Assembly: GCA_020636675.1 (NCBI GenBank)
Contig: JACJXK010000020.1
Location: 1 to 53,798 of the forward strand
Length of the DNA stretch: 53,798 bases
From: Prevotellaceae bacterium
Lineage (GTDB): Bacteria > Bacteroidota > Bacteroidia > Bacteroidales > Paludibacteraceae
Direction of reading: 5' to 3'
In this document: one piece after another, positions 17,862 through 26,781 of the stretch
How positions within the stretch are numbered: position 1 is the first letter of the stretch
How the letters are laid out: every line of letters begins with the position of its first letter
Made by a program: the position numbers and the translations under genes
Notes under the pieces: model-generated
The model's input: the letters and a program-made list of their open reading frames with translations, nothing else
Databases searched by the model: none
What the model was told of the DNA's origin: nothing

Positions 17862-18635
17862 ATGGAACTGAAAAAAATCATATTCATCCTACTATCGATT
17901 GGATACACGCTCTCCCTTTTTGCAGGCAAGAAAGAAGAAATAAAGGAGATGCCGCAGTTCGAATCCATCGAAGACATGCTCACCTTCGCCATGAAACAAC
18001 AACGCAAGCCCTACAGATCAGGAGCAGAGGGCCCGAATGCATTCGACTGTTCAGGATTCACCCGCTTCTGTTATAGGAAACTAGGAATCACCCTCAGACG
18101 CACCTCCATCGACCAGGTGGAGAACGGCAAAAAAATCCGTTTTCGCAGACACTTAAAAGAAGGCGACCTCGTTTTCTTCAAGGGAACAAAAGGCAGGAAA
18201 GTGGGACACGTAGGCATCGTATACAAAAAGAAAAGCGGAAAAAGTTTCGAATTCATACACGCTTCGCCCACCCACGGCATCGTGATAGAGAGTAGCGACG
18301 TCGAATATTTCAAAAAAAGATACAAAAAAGCCCGTCGAATAACATCTAACAGAGACATAAGGAAAGCGATTCGCCGTTTAAAAAAAGAGTACAAAGAGTT
18401 AGAGAAAAGCAAAAAAGAGGTTTACGATGAGAAAGAGGAAGACAAAGTGGACGACATTTACGCAAAGCCATCCGACAACAAGTCCGACTCTGGGAAGAGA
18501 CATACCGTCAAAAAAGGAGACACACTTTACAACATATCCAAAAGATACGGATGTTCCGTGAAAGAGATACAGACATGGAACAAACTAAAGGGAAACGAAA
18601 TTTCATTAGGACAAGAACTTATCATAAAGCAATAA
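17862..18635 (+). CDS. NlpC/P60 cell-wall hydrolase with LysM domain
   Basis: 257 residues. A signal peptide (KIIFILLSIGYTLSLFAG) sends it to the periplasm. The NlpC/P60 domain follows with the catalytic Cys in NAFDCSGFTRFCYRK, the His in GRKVGHVGIVYKK, and a third polar residue (His) in FIHASPTHGIV. A charged, Lys/Glu-rich linker of about 55 residues leads to a C-terminal LysM domain (HTVKKGDTLYNISKRYGCS, ending LGQELIIKQ) that binds peptidoglycan. Enzymes of this type cut peptide stems of peptidoglycan. Its start overlaps nothing, and ybaK begins 20 bases after its stop. Confidence 0.94.
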   Translation: MELKKIIFILLSIGYTLSLFAGKKEEIKEMPQFESIEDMLTFAMKQQRKPYRSGAEGPNAFDCSGFTRFCYRKLGITLRRTSIDQVENGKKIRFRRHLKEGDLVFFKGTKGRKVGHVGIVYKKKSGKSFEFIHASPTHGIVIESSDVEYFKKRYKKARRITSNRDIRKAIRRLKKEYKELEKSKKEVYDEKEEDKVDDIYAKPSDNKSDSGKRHTVKKGDTLYNISKRYGCSVKEIQTWNKLKGNEISLGQELIIKQ

Positions 18636-18655
18636 GTTCGGAAACATTACAGAAG

Positions 18656-19138
18656 ATGAAAATAAACAAAACAAACGCAGCCAGAATACTCGACAGAGAA
18701 AAGGTGAAATACGAGCTGGTACCCTACGAAGTGGATGAAAACGACTTGAGCGCCATCCATGTAGCGGCGCAACTGAACGAACCCATAGAAAGAGTATTCA
18801 AGACATTGGTGTTAGAAGGAAACAAGACCGGCATATTCGTATGTGTCATTCCAGGAGAAGAAGAGGTCGATTTAAAATTGGCCGCAAAAATATCAGGCAA
18901 CAAGAACTGCGACTTGATTCCGATGAAGGAAATTTTAGGACTGACAGGCTATATCCGAGGAGGATGTTCACCATTGGGCATGAAAAAAAGCTATCCGACC
19001 TTTTTCCACCAATCAGCATTAGATTTTGACTACATCTATGTAAGCGCCGGAATAAGAGGATTACAGATAAAAACAGACCCGGAATCTCTAATAAAATGCT
19101 GCCGTGCCGAAATCTGCGAACTCATCATAAAAGCATAA
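18656..19138 (+). CDS. ybaK: YbaK/EbsC-type Cys-tRNA(Pro) deacylase
   Basis: 160 residues from the ATG at 18656. A longer frame exists upstream but overlaps the hydrolase gene and adds no family sequence. YbaK proteins hydrolyse Cys mischarged on tRNA-Pro. The YbaK/ProX fold is shown by KTNAARILDREKVKYELVPYEV in pieces, VFKTLVLEGNKTGIFVCVIPG, the LKLAAKISGNK segment with its conserved Lys, and GYIRGGCSPLGMKKSYPTFF, all of which line the editing site in the family. It closes the run that begins with the EamA gene. Confidence 0.95.
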   Translation: MKINKTNAARILDREKVKYELVPYEVDENDLSAIHVAAQLNEPIERVFKTLVLEGNKTGIFVCVIPGEEEVDLKLAAKISGNKNCDLIPMKEILGLTGYIRGGCSPLGMKKSYPTFFHQSALDFDYIYVSAGIRGLQIKTDPESLIKCCRAEICELIIKA

Positions 19139-19247
19139 GGCAAGAGCTCCGACAACGGCATAAAATAGAGAGAAAAGACATGTGGGATTTTTATGAATAT
19201 GCACGTTTAAAAGAATAGACATTGAATAGTTATATAAAAAAAAAGGC

Positions 19248-19255
19248 TATATTTG
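19248..19255 (+). promoter_or_regulatory. candidate -7 element (TATATTTG) of secDF
   Basis: TATATTTG matches TAnnTTTG exactly and lies 68 bases before the secDF start. The best -33 candidate (ATTG at 19221) is 23 bases away, longer than usual. Confidence 0.55.
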
Positions 19256-19323
19256 CAGCTTAATATCAAAAAAGATTAATAAATAAAAAAAGATTGTCAT
19301 TAATAAAGTAAAGTATCAAAGAA

Positions 19324-22300
19324 ATGCAAAACAAAGGATTTGTTAAGATTTTTTCTGTACTACTTACCTTGGTATGTCTTTTTTACCTTTCTTTCAGCAT
19401 CGTTTCCCGCTATCATGAGAACAAAGCGGAGAAGATATCTGGAGGTAACGTAGAAAGATATAACACCTATCTAGATTCCCTAGCGGGTGAGAAAGTATGG
19501 TTGGGGTACACATTAAAAGAGTGTCGCGAACAAGAGCTCAATTTAGGTCTTGACCTAAAAGGAGGAATGAACGTAGTTATGGAAGTGTCCGTTGCTGACA
19601 TCCTGAAATCATTAGCAGGGAATCAAGCGACTAACGAAACTTTCACAAATGCGATTAAACTAGCCAAAGAGAAGCAAAAGAACAAGCAAGCCGATTTTGT
19701 GGACCTCTTCTCTGAATCATTCAAAGAAGTAGATTCAAAAGCAAAGCTTTCCAGTATCTTCTCTACTTTCGAGTTGAAAGACAAAATCAATGGTAACTCT
19801 TCGGACGAAGATGTCATCAAAGTATTAAAAGAAGAAGTAAAGAGCGCAGTAGACAACTCATTCAACGTTTTACGTTCTCGTATAGACCGTTTCGGCGTAG
19901 TACAACCAAATATCCAACAGTTGGAGATTGCAGGTCGCATCCTCATCGAAATGCCTGGCATCAAAGAGCCTGAGCGTGTACGTAAGTTACTACAAGGATC
20001 TGCAGACCTAGAATTTTGGGAAACAGAGAACTTCTCTGATCTCTATCCTAACGTAATGGCCGTCAACGAAATGGCGAGGGAGATGAACGAGTTGAAATCA
20101 AAATCACAAGAAGGAGCCGACGACACCAAAGCAACAGCAGAAAAAGCAGAAGAAACCGACACTACGGCGACATCGGCAGACAGCCTATTGGCAAAGCTTG
20201 CCAACAAAAGCGACACTGTCAAAAAAGACGCATCTTCTGAAGATTATGCAAAGAGCAATCCTCTATTCGCCATCTTCATGCCAAACACAGACCAACAAGG
20301 TCACATCGGTTATGGAGCCACAATGGGTAGAGCACTCGTAAAAGACACCGCAAAAGTTGCTGAATATTTCAGATTGGCAAAAGAGAGACACATTTTCCCT
20401 GCCAACATATTCCCTAAATGGTCAGTAAAAGCCATAGACAAAGGCGAGACCGTTTACGAATTGGTTGCCATCAAGTCAAGAAGAAGAGACGGAAAAGCAC
20501 CTTTGTCCGGAAGTGTAATCACAGACGCAAAGGCCGACTTCGGACAGCACAGCGCAGAAGCGAACGTAAGCATGGAGATGAATCCGGAAGGAGCAAAGAC
20601 ATGGGCTCGTCTGACAAAAGAGAACATAGGCAATCAGATTGCTATCGTGTTGGACGGATACGTATATTCATACCCTCGTGTAAATTCGGAAATCACAGGT
20701 GGACGTTCCGAAATCACAGGTAACTTCACAGTAGAAGAGGCAAAAGACTTAGCCAACGTATTGAAATCAGGAAAGATGGCAGCACCTGCCAAGATTATCC
20801 AAGAAGACGTTGTTGGTCCATCTTTAGGACAAGAGGCTATCACTAGCGGTCTCATCTCTTTCGCAATAGCTTTTGTCATGGTACTTTTATACATGATACT
20901 CTATTACGGATTAGTTCCAGGACTCATCGCCGACATCGCCTTATTGGCCAACGTATTCTTCATCTTTAGTGTATTAGCATCATTCAAGGCTGTTTTGACA
21001 CTGCCAGGTATTGCCGGTGTTGTTTTGACACTAGGTATGGCTGTCGACGCCAACGTATTGATTTACGAACGCACACGAGAGGAGTTGAGATCAGGAAAAC
21101 AAATCAGAAAAGCCGTAGCCGATGGATATAGAAACGCATTCAGCGCCATCATCGACTCCAACGTCACTACCATCCTTACAGGTATCATTCTGTTCTTGTT
21201 CGGAACAGGACCAATCAGAGGATTTGCCACTACGTTGATCATCGGTATCGTCTGCTCATTCTTTACTGCCATATTCATCACCAGACTGATTTATGACAGA
21301 TTGTTGAAGAACGACAAACTCCAAGACTTGTCATTCACAACAAACATAACAAAGAATTGGTTCCAAAACATCAACTTCGATTTCATCAAGAAACGCAAGA
21401 CATTCTATTTCTTATCTACTGCGTTCGTTGTTATCGCAATCGCATCGTTGTCATTGCATGGCCTCAAACCAGGCATCGACTTCAGTGGAGGACGTAACTA
21501 CATCGTCAGATTCGAGAAGAACGTAAGTACTACAGAGATAGCAGACAAACTGAACGGCAAGTTCGGAGAAGACTATGCCAGCGTCATCACGATTGGAGAC
21601 GCCAATCAAGTTCGTATTTCCACCAACTACAAGATTGAGGACGAAAGCGACAATGTGGATGAAGAAATAGACGGAATACTTTATGAGAACCTAAAAGATT
21701 TGTTGAACACGAACGTAACAAAAGACATGTTCGTCAACAGATATGTCACGAATGCCAACGGAGAGGTCGCTCCCGCAGGCGACAGTGACAACACTTACGG
21801 AATCCAGAGTTCTCAGAAAGTAGGTCCAACCATGGCAGACGACATTAAGACTTCAGCTTATTGGGCTGTTCTCTTCGCCGTAATCGTTATTGGCCTATAC
21901 ATCTTGGTTCGATTCAGAAACATAGCGTTCAGTATGGGTGCCATCGCATCTTTGGTACACGACACGCTGTTCATTCTAGGTCTCTACTCTTTATTGTACA
22001 CGGTCATGCCGTTCTCATTAGAGATAGACCAGTCGTTCATCGCGGCTATACTTACCGTAATAGGTTACTCCATCAACGATACTGTGGTCATCTTCGACCG
22101 TATACGTGAGAACATCGGGTTGTATCCAGGAAGAGACAGCAAAGACTTGTTCAACACATCCATGTGTTCAACACTTAGCCGTACTTTCAGCACATCATTA
22201 AGTACATTAGTGGTTTTGATTGTCATCTTCCTTTTCGGAGGCGAAACAATCAGAGGGTTTATCTTCGCAATGTTGATTGGTGTTATCGTAGGAACATATT

Positions 22301-22377
22301 CAACTCTATTCGTTGCAGCTCCAATCGCATACGATTGTTTCAATAAGAGAAGCAAAAAAGAAGAGACGAAACAATAA
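19324..22377 (+). CDS. secDF: protein translocase fusion SecDF
   Basis: 1017 residues, one chain for SecD and SecF as in other Bacteroidota. SecDF uses the proton gradient to pull proteins through SecYEG from the periplasmic side. SecD part: membrane segment near 10-27, the LNLGLDLKGGMNVVMEV motif, P1 domain marks (RIDRFGVVQPNIQQLEIAGRILIEMPG in pieces), a long Ala/Thr/Glu-rich insert near 250-300, then six helices with TLGMAVDANVLIYERTREE. SecF part: HGLKPGIDFSGGRNYIVRFE, then TVIGYSINDTVVIFDRIREN. Both halves keep their conserved Asp residues. It stands alone between its promoter and a clear terminator. Confidence 0.97.
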   Translation: MQNKGFVKIFSVLLTLVCLFYLSFSIVSRYHENKAEKISGGNVERYNTYLDSLAGEKVWLGYTLKECREQELNLGLDLKGGMNVVMEVSVADILKSLAGNQATNETFTNAIKLAKEKQKNKQADFVDLFSESFKEVDSKAKLSSIFSTFELKDKINGNSSDEDVIKVLKEEVKSAVDNSFNVLRSRIDRFGVVQPNIQQLEIAGRILIEMPGIKEPERVRKLLQGSADLEFWETENFSDLYPNVMAVNEMAREMNELKSKSQEGADDTKATAEKAEETDTTATSADSLLAKLANKSDTVKKDASSEDYAKSNPLFAIFMPNTDQQGHIGYGATMGRALVKDTAKVAEYFRLAKERHIFPANIFPKWSVKAIDKGETVYELVAIKSRRRDGKAPLSGSVITDAKADFGQHSAEANVSMEMNPEGAKTWARLTKENIGNQIAIVLDGYVYSYPRVNSEITGGRSEITGNFTVEEAKDLANVLKSGKMAAPAKIIQEDVVGPSLGQEAITSGLISFAIAFVMVLLYMILYYGLVPGLIADIALLANVFFIFSVLASFKAVLTLPGIAGVVLTLGMAVDANVLIYERTREELRSGKQIRKAVADGYRNAFSAIIDSNVTTILTGIILFLFGTGPIRGFATTLIIGIVCSFFTAIFITRLIYDRLLKNDKLQDLSFTTNITKNWFQNINFDFIKKRKTFYFLSTAFVVIAIASLSLHGLKPGIDFSGGRNYIVRFEKNVSTTEIADKLNGKFGEDYASVITIGDANQVRISTNYKIEDESDNVDEEIDGILYENLKDLLNTNVTKDMFVNRYVTNANGEVAPAGDSDNTYGIQSSQKVGPTMADDIKTSAYWAVLFAVIVIGLYILVRFRNIAFSMGAIASLVHDTLFILGLYSLLYTVMPFSLEIDQSFIAAILTVIGYSINDTVVIFDRIRENIGLYPGRDSKDLFNTSMCSTLSRTFSTSLSTLVVLIVIFLFGGETIRGFIFAMLIGVIVGTYSTLFVAAPIAYDCFNKRSKKEETKQ

Positions 22378-22399
22378 CAACAAGATTGTTTGTTGCAGA

Positions 22400-22437
22400 A
22401 AGAGGTTGTCGGGCTATCGGCAACCTCTTTTTTTTCA
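22400..22437 (+). terminator. terminator of secDF
   Basis: The arms agaggttg and caacctct flank a 12-base loop and are followed by a run of nine or more T, starting 23 bases after the secDF stop. Confidence 0.9.
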
Positions 22438-22553
22438 TCAAGCAAACCAATCAGTGAGAAGGCAAACGAAAACAGAAAGAGTCATTGTCATTAGACACAA
22501 GAACAACCAATCATCAAAATCTATATTTTTCGAAATCTTTCCCTGTATTTTAG

Positions 22554-22561
22554 TATTTTTG
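22554..22561 (+). promoter_or_regulatory. candidate -7 element (TATTTTTG) of ispG
   Basis: TATTTTTG lies 19 bases before the ispG ATG. A TTCG 21 bases upstream is a partial -33 match. Confidence 0.45.
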
Positions 22562-22580
22562 TGAAATAAATAAAACAAGG

Positions 22581-24452
22581 ATGGAAAAGAAAACAGAATA
22601 TACATCTTACTTGCAAAACAGCGCAGACGACGCTCTGTTTAACTATCGCAAAAGAAAATCATCAGAGGTCAAAATAGGAAAACTCACATTGGGAGGGGAG
22701 GCCCCCATACGCATACAATCCATGGCCAACACAGACACGAACGACACTGAGTCTAGCGTAGCCCAATGCATACGCATCATCGAAGCAGGAGGCGAATTGG
22801 TACGGTTTACCGCACAAGGAGTAAAAGAGGCCACCAACTTGAATGCCATACACACCCAACTAAGAGAAAAAGGCTACCAAACACCGCTCGTGGCCGACAT
22901 ACACTTCAATCCGAAGGCAGCAGACACCGCAGCCCAATACGTAGAGAAGGTCAGAATAAATCCGGGCAACTTCATCGACAGCGTGCATACCAACAAACGA
23001 TTTGAGTACACAAACGAAGAATATAAACAAGAGCTGGACAAGATACGTACAAGATTGCTTCCCTTCCTTCAGATATGCAAAGAGCACCACACCGCAGTCA
23101 GAATAGGAGTAAACCACGGATCCCTGTCAGACAGAATACTAAGTAGATACGGAGACACGCCACATGGCATGGTAGAATCATGCATGGAATTTCTGCGCAT
23201 CTGCAAAACCGAAAATTTCAACGACGTGGTTATCTCCATCAAAGCATCCAACAGCGTCATCATGGTACAGACAGTAAGACTTCTGTCTGCCTCCATGCAA
23301 GCGGAAGGCATGTCATACCCTCTCCACTTAGGCGTGACAGAAGCAGGAGATGGCGAAGACGGACGAATTAAATCCGCAGTAGGAATTGGAGCTCTTCTTG
23401 CTGATGGAATAGGTGATACCATCCGCGTATCCCTCAGCGAAGATCCCGAATGCGAAATTCCTGTCGCAAAACACCTGGCATCGTACATTTCAGAGAGAGC
23501 AGGACACGAACACATTTGCGGAAGCGACAGCAGAAAAATAGACCCATTCTCTTACCACAAGAGAGATACGGAAGCCGTCAACAACATCGGCGGGACAAAA
23601 CAACCTATCGTCATCGCTCCTTTTGCCAGATATACAGGACTGACCCCGGACTACCTATACTGCGGCACGAAAAGAAAAGGAGAAGAAGAAGGAAAGCAGA
23701 CAGGAAAGCTCATCATGGACTTTGACCAATGGGAAGGAGAAGAAAACACCTACCCTCTTTTCAACAACTCCAACATGGGGAAAATAAAAGAGACGGATGC
23801 AGCCATAAAATTTCTGGAGACATCCTTATCGGAAACAGATGACAAGTTATTTGACAATATAGACAAGAAGGTCGTTCTCATTCTAAAGACGAACCACAAA
23901 AACGGAGTTGGCGAACAAAGAGCCATTTTTCATCTACTCCTCGCCAAAGGGATAAAGAATCCAGTTGTCATAAAAAGGAGTTATAATGAGGAAAGCATCG
24001 AGAGTCTGCAAATCAAGGCAGGTGCAGACAGTGGACTATTCTTCATCGACGGTCTTGGCGACGGAATTTGGATTGACGATACAAGGATAGAACCCCAAAA
24101 GACGACATCCGTCGCTTTCGGAATTCTGCAAGCCGCCAGAGTAAGGGTCAGCAAAACAGAATTCATATCTTGCCCCAGCTGCGGCAGAACGCTATTCGAC
24201 CTACAGAGCACCATCGCCAAGATAAAGGCCCGCACATCACACCTGAAGGGTCTCAAAATAGGCATTATGGGATGCATAGTAAACGGTCCGGGAGAGATGG
24301 CCGATGCAGATTACGGATACGTAGGATCAGCCAAAGGAAAGGTCAACTTATACAAAGGACAAACATGCATCGAAAAACTGATACCCGAAGAGCAAGCCGT
24401 AGAGCGTCTCATACAGCTCATCAAAGAGAACGGAGACTGGACGGACAAATAA
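22581..24452 (+). CDS. ispG: 4-hydroxy-3-methylbut-2-enyl diphosphate synthase (long form)
   Basis: 623 residues; the long form with an insert between TIM barrel and cluster domain, as in Bacteroidota, Chlamydiae and plastids. It makes HMBPP from MEcPP in the non-mevalonate isoprenoid pathway. The barrel starts IGKLTLGGEAPIRIQSMANT and holds the VADIHFNPKAADTAAQYVEKVRINPGN segment. The insert runs from about residue 330 to 500. The cluster domain has Cys531 and Cys534 (CPSCGRT), Cys565 (GIMGCIVNGPGE) and the conserved Glu572. The original 3' flank now holds a group II intron before the terminator. Confidence 0.97.
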   Translation: MEKKTEYTSYLQNSADDALFNYRKRKSSEVKIGKLTLGGEAPIRIQSMANTDTNDTESSVAQCIRIIEAGGELVRFTAQGVKEATNLNAIHTQLREKGYQTPLVADIHFNPKAADTAAQYVEKVRINPGNFIDSVHTNKRFEYTNEEYKQELDKIRTRLLPFLQICKEHHTAVRIGVNHGSLSDRILSRYGDTPHGMVESCMEFLRICKTENFNDVVISIKASNSVIMVQTVRLLSASMQAEGMSYPLHLGVTEAGDGEDGRIKSAVGIGALLADGIGDTIRVSLSEDPECEIPVAKHLASYISERAGHEHICGSDSRKIDPFSYHKRDTEAVNNIGGTKQPIVIAPFARYTGLTPDYLYCGTKRKGEEEGKQTGKLIMDFDQWEGEENTYPLFNNSNMGKIKETDAAIKFLETSLSETDDKLFDNIDKKVVLILKTNHKNGVGEQRAIFHLLLAKGIKNPVVIKRSYNEESIESLQIKAGADSGLFFIDGLGDGIWIDDTRIEPQKTTSVAFGILQAARVRVSKTEFISCPSCGRTLFDLQSTIAKIKARTSHLKGLKIGIMGCIVNGPGEMADADYGYVGSAKGKVNLYKGQTCIEKLIPEEQAVERLIQLIKENGDWTDK

Positions 24453-24464
24453 ATATTGTTCACA

Positions 24465-25090
24465 ATCGAGTAGGAGCATAGGGATTAATTCCATATGCGA
24501 CCTCTCACACCACCACGCATGCCGTTCGGCACGTGGCGGTTCCTCGCTTTGACACCTTTGACAGTGGGTTTGCTGTTGTTTTCTGTTATCTATCCAAGCT
24601 CTGCACTTCTCTGTATATTTCGGATTCAGTCCTATTTCTTTAGAGATAGCAAGTACTTTAGTACTTAATTCGGCATTCTATACTCTTCGAGTAACATTCA
24701 TTTACTTACAAACTGCGAAGTTCAGTCCTTCCCCAATCATCTCGTGATTGCGTACTTCGACCTCGGCTGACTTCTCACAACAAGCTTTACTCCGTGCGTA
24801 ATACGTACGTCTGTGGAACCTCCCCAGATAAGAACGTAATCTTTCCATCTTATACCCGCCAGATTTACTGTGTGTGATTCCGAATAGTTATCGGGCTTTG
24901 TTTTGTTTAGCAAACTTACCCTCACACTTTAGCCTTATATCTGATTTCTATTCGTCGGGTCAGACTTTTGCCGCCGGCTTCCTTCAGATTCCACATCGCT
25001 ATGGACACCCTTGCTATTGGCTACACGATTCCCACTATTAGGGCTCGTTAGGGACTTGCACCCATAAGATTACGCCCATGCTGGGCGTAC
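24465..25090 (-). mobile_element. ORF-less group II intron, class C character
   Basis: Read on the minus strand, it begins at 25090 with gtacgcccagcatgggcg, close to the GTGYG start and first stem of class C introns. The gggtgcaagtccc element follows. Near the 3' end lies a domain V hairpin (24509-24540), then a domain VI-like stretch, and it ends with ctactcgat at 24465. The length is 626 bases, against roughly 1.8-2 kb for an intron with a reverse transcriptase, and no such protein is encoded; the longest frame inside is 62 codons of no known family. Its 5' end lies directly against the T tract of a terminator hairpin, the typical target of class C introns. It would need a maturase supplied from elsewhere. 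Confidence 0.85.
24509..24540 (-). ncRNA. group II intron domain V
   Basis: On the minus strand the hairpin has a 9-bp lower stem (accgccacg with cgtggtggt, one G-U), a 2-base bulge on the 3' side (tg), a 4-bp upper stem (tgcc/ggca) and a gaac loop. This is the canonical domain V architecture. The catalytic triad position reads CGC, the class C version, rather than AGC. Confidence 0.85.
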
Positions 25091-25135
25091 GAAAAAAAAG
25101 AAAGCGCCGGAGACCATCCGATGCTTTCTTTTTCA
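25091..25135. terminator. bidirectional terminator next to the intron
   Basis: Arms 25095-25105 (aaaaagaaagc) and 25123-25133 (gctttcttttt) pair perfectly over 11 bases around an inner cgga/tccg stem. On the plus strand it would end ispG transcription after the intron; on the minus strand its T tract ends where the intron begins. Confidence 0.85.
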
Positions 25136-25279
25136 TCCGGGATTTAGGAGCGGCAGCTTCTTTCTAATGGCAGTAATTTTCTTCCTCCGCAGCCAAAGCC
25201 GAGTGTCCGCCTGCCAACGGCATTGCTAGTGTTTACATCACCTACACATTTGTTACGGAATGTTTTGCTACAATGCAAT

Positions 25280-25316
25280 ACTTAGTAATGATAAAAAAAA
25301 TAACTTCCGCAACTTT
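25280..25316 (+). repeat. short dispersed repeat, copy 1
   Basis: Carries acttagtaatg, an A-rich stretch, then acttccgcaacttt. A second direct copy lies at 25770-25807 and an inverted one at 25850-25878. Confidence 0.8.
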
Positions 25317-25663
25317 AAGTGATCATGAAAAGAACAACTTACTAAAGTTCAAAACATCTTGAAAGTATGCTTTCCAGGCATTTCATTGACAGCAACCATT
25401 TCGTAGATTTTTGAACGTGATTTCTAAAACGTCTCTTTTTCAACAGGCGTACATTCGCCTTTGGCCGCGGAGGAGGGGAGGTGCGTGCCGCAGCGTGAAA
25501 AAACCTTTTTGCCCGAGGTACGAGGAAATAAAAAAGGTTTTAGCGGAGGCACGTGCCGTACCTCCCGGAAAGCGGGCAACAGCGCAGGCACTTTTGCTTA
25601 CTTTTCTTGCCGGAGAAAAGCAAGTGCCCGTCCGGCAGGAGGACGGAAATAATTGTCGTGTAT
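25317..25663. other. GC-rich non-coding stretch between repeat copies
   Basis: Richer in G+C than its surroundings. It contains a hairpin-forming segment near 25591-25625 (ttgcttacttttct ... agaaaagcaa) and forms overlapping open frames on both strands with no recognisable protein. I read it as part of a dispersed repeat element of the kind common between Bacteroidota genes, not as a gene. Confidence 0.55.
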
Positions 25664-25735
25664 GGTGCATTCCTCCGGAATGCGGTTGCCGATGCCTATC
25701 TCCCCCTCTACAAAGAGATAATGCCTATGGCATTT
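25664..25735 (+). repeat. dispersed repeat, plus-strand copy
   Basis: Same order of blocks as the minus-strand copy at 13461-13532: ggtgcattcct, ccggaatgcgg, a spacer, then acaaagagataatgcct and ggcatttt. Confidence 0.8.
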
Positions 25736-25769
25736 TGTCAAAATCGTCATAAGTTGTTTTATGGCGATT

Positions 25770-25807
25770 ACTTAGTAATGGTTAAAGAATAATTTCCGCA
25801 ACTTTTT
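25770..25807 (+). repeat. short dispersed repeat, copy 2
   Basis: Second direct copy of the element at 25280-25316, with acttagtaatgg and tttccgcaacttt. A diverged relative (aagtta, then gacgattacttt) lies near 13762-13786. Confidence 0.75.
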
Positions 25808-25849
25808 GACAGAAAACCCTTTGCAATTAAATCTTGGTAAGCAGAAATC

Positions 25850-25878
25850 TGCGGAAGTTATTTTTTTACTATTGCTTA
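25850..25878 (-). repeat. short dispersed repeat, inverted copy
   Basis: Reads tgcggaagtta, a T run, then actattgctta, the inverse of copies 1 and 2. With copy 2 it forms an inverted pair around a 42-base spacer, like the ends of a small non-autonomous element. Confidence 0.7.
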
Positions 25879-25984
25879 AAAGCATCAGAACAAAAGGTCA
25901 TGCCAATGTAGTCAATTTTATTGTCATGGCATATTACATCAATGCAAACAATCGTTCTCTTTTCCATTTTCGAAATGGAGCAAA

Positions 25985-26023
25985 AAAAGAGAGGAGATAT
26001 GCAACGGCACACCTCCCCTCTTT
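25985..26023 (-). terminator. terminator of rpsF-rpsR-rplI
   Basis: The arms aaagagaggag and ctcccctcttt pair with one mismatch and are followed on the minus strand by a run of T, 20 bases beyond the rplI stop. Confidence 0.8.
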
Positions 26024-26043
26024 ATATTATGACTTATTTCGTT

Positions 26044-26487
26044 TTATTCAGCAACGACTTCGAAAGCAACTTCTGCAGTCACCTCTTTATGAAACTTAAC
26101 AATAGCTTTATAAGAACCAATTTCCTTAACAGCATCTTTAATTACGATAGTCTTTCTGTCTATTTCAAGACCCTGTTTAGCCAAAGCCTCAGCAATCTGA
26201 ATGTTATTGACAGAACCAAAGATAGTGCCAGTAGCACTTGTCTTTGCACCAATGGTCAATGAGATGCCATTCAACTTTTCAGCCATAGCAGCAGCCTCAG
26301 CCTTCAACTTCTCCAACTTGTGAGCACGTTGCTTCAAGTTTTCAGCCAACACTTTCCTTGCAGAAGGAGTAGCCAAGGTAGCCTTTCCCTGTGGGATTAG
26401 GAAGTTACGGCCGTAGCCATTCTTTACGGATACTACATCATCCTTGTATCCCAAGTTATTTATGTCTTCTAATAATATGATTTCCAT
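26044..26487 (-). CDS. rplI: 50S ribosomal protein L9
   Basis: 147 residues, the normal length. L9 binds 23S rRNA at the base of the L1 stalk. The N-terminal domain is plain: MEIILLEDINNLGYKDDVV, then VKNGYGRNFLIPQGKA. A long connecting helix rich in Ala, Lys and Glu follows, then the C-terminal rRNA-binding domain with GSVNNIQIAEALAKQGLEID and a final VKFHKEVTAEVAFEVV. It is the third gene of a compact ribosomal operon, 18 bases after rpsR. Confidence 0.98.
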   Translation of the reverse strand: MEIILLEDINNLGYKDDVVSVKNGYGRNFLIPQGKATLATPSARKVLAENLKQRAHKLEKLKAEAAAMAEKLNGISLTIGAKTSATGTIFGSVNNIQIAEALAKQGLEIDRKTIVIKDAVKEIGSYKAIVKFHKEVTAEVAFEVVAE

Positions 26488-26505
26488 TATTTGTCCTCCT
26501 TCTTG

Positions 26506-26778
26506 TTATTTCATCAAATCGGTTACGTAAGGGAGCAATGCCAGATGACGAGCTCTTTTAACAGCCTGAGCAACTTTTCTTTGATATTTCAAAGAAGTTC
26601 CGGTAAGGCGACGAGGTAATATTTTACCTTGTTCGTTCAAGAATTTCTTTAAGAATTCAGGATCCTTATAGTCGATATACTTGATTCCGCTCTTTTTGAA
26701 ACGGCAATATTTTTTCTTCTTAACCTCTACTGATGGAGGTGTTAAATATCTGATTTCTGATGAATTTTGTGCTGCCAT
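26506..26778 (-). CDS. rpsR: 30S ribosomal protein S18
   Basis: 90 residues. S18 pairs with S6 on the platform of the small subunit. The core is unmistakable: KKYCRFKKSGIKYIDYKDPEFL, then GKILPRRLTGTSLKYQRKVAQAVKRARHLALLPYV in pieces. The N-terminal extension of about 20 residues is common in Bacteroidota. Three bases separate it from rpsF, so the two are tightly coupled. Confidence 0.98.
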   Translation of the reverse strand: MAAQNSSEIRYLTPPSVEVKKKKYCRFKKSGIKYIDYKDPEFLKKFLNEQGKILPRRLTGTSLKYQRKVAQAVKRARHLALLPYVTDLMK

Positions 26779-26781
26779 TTT

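Noticed and set aside
24737..24925. 62-codon minus-strand gene
   Set aside because: It lies inside the group II intron RNA core and matches no maturase.
25411..25752. 113-codon plus-strand gene
   Set aside because: It spans repeat blocks shared with 13.5 kb and overlaps frames on both strands, so it is better explained as repeat sequence.
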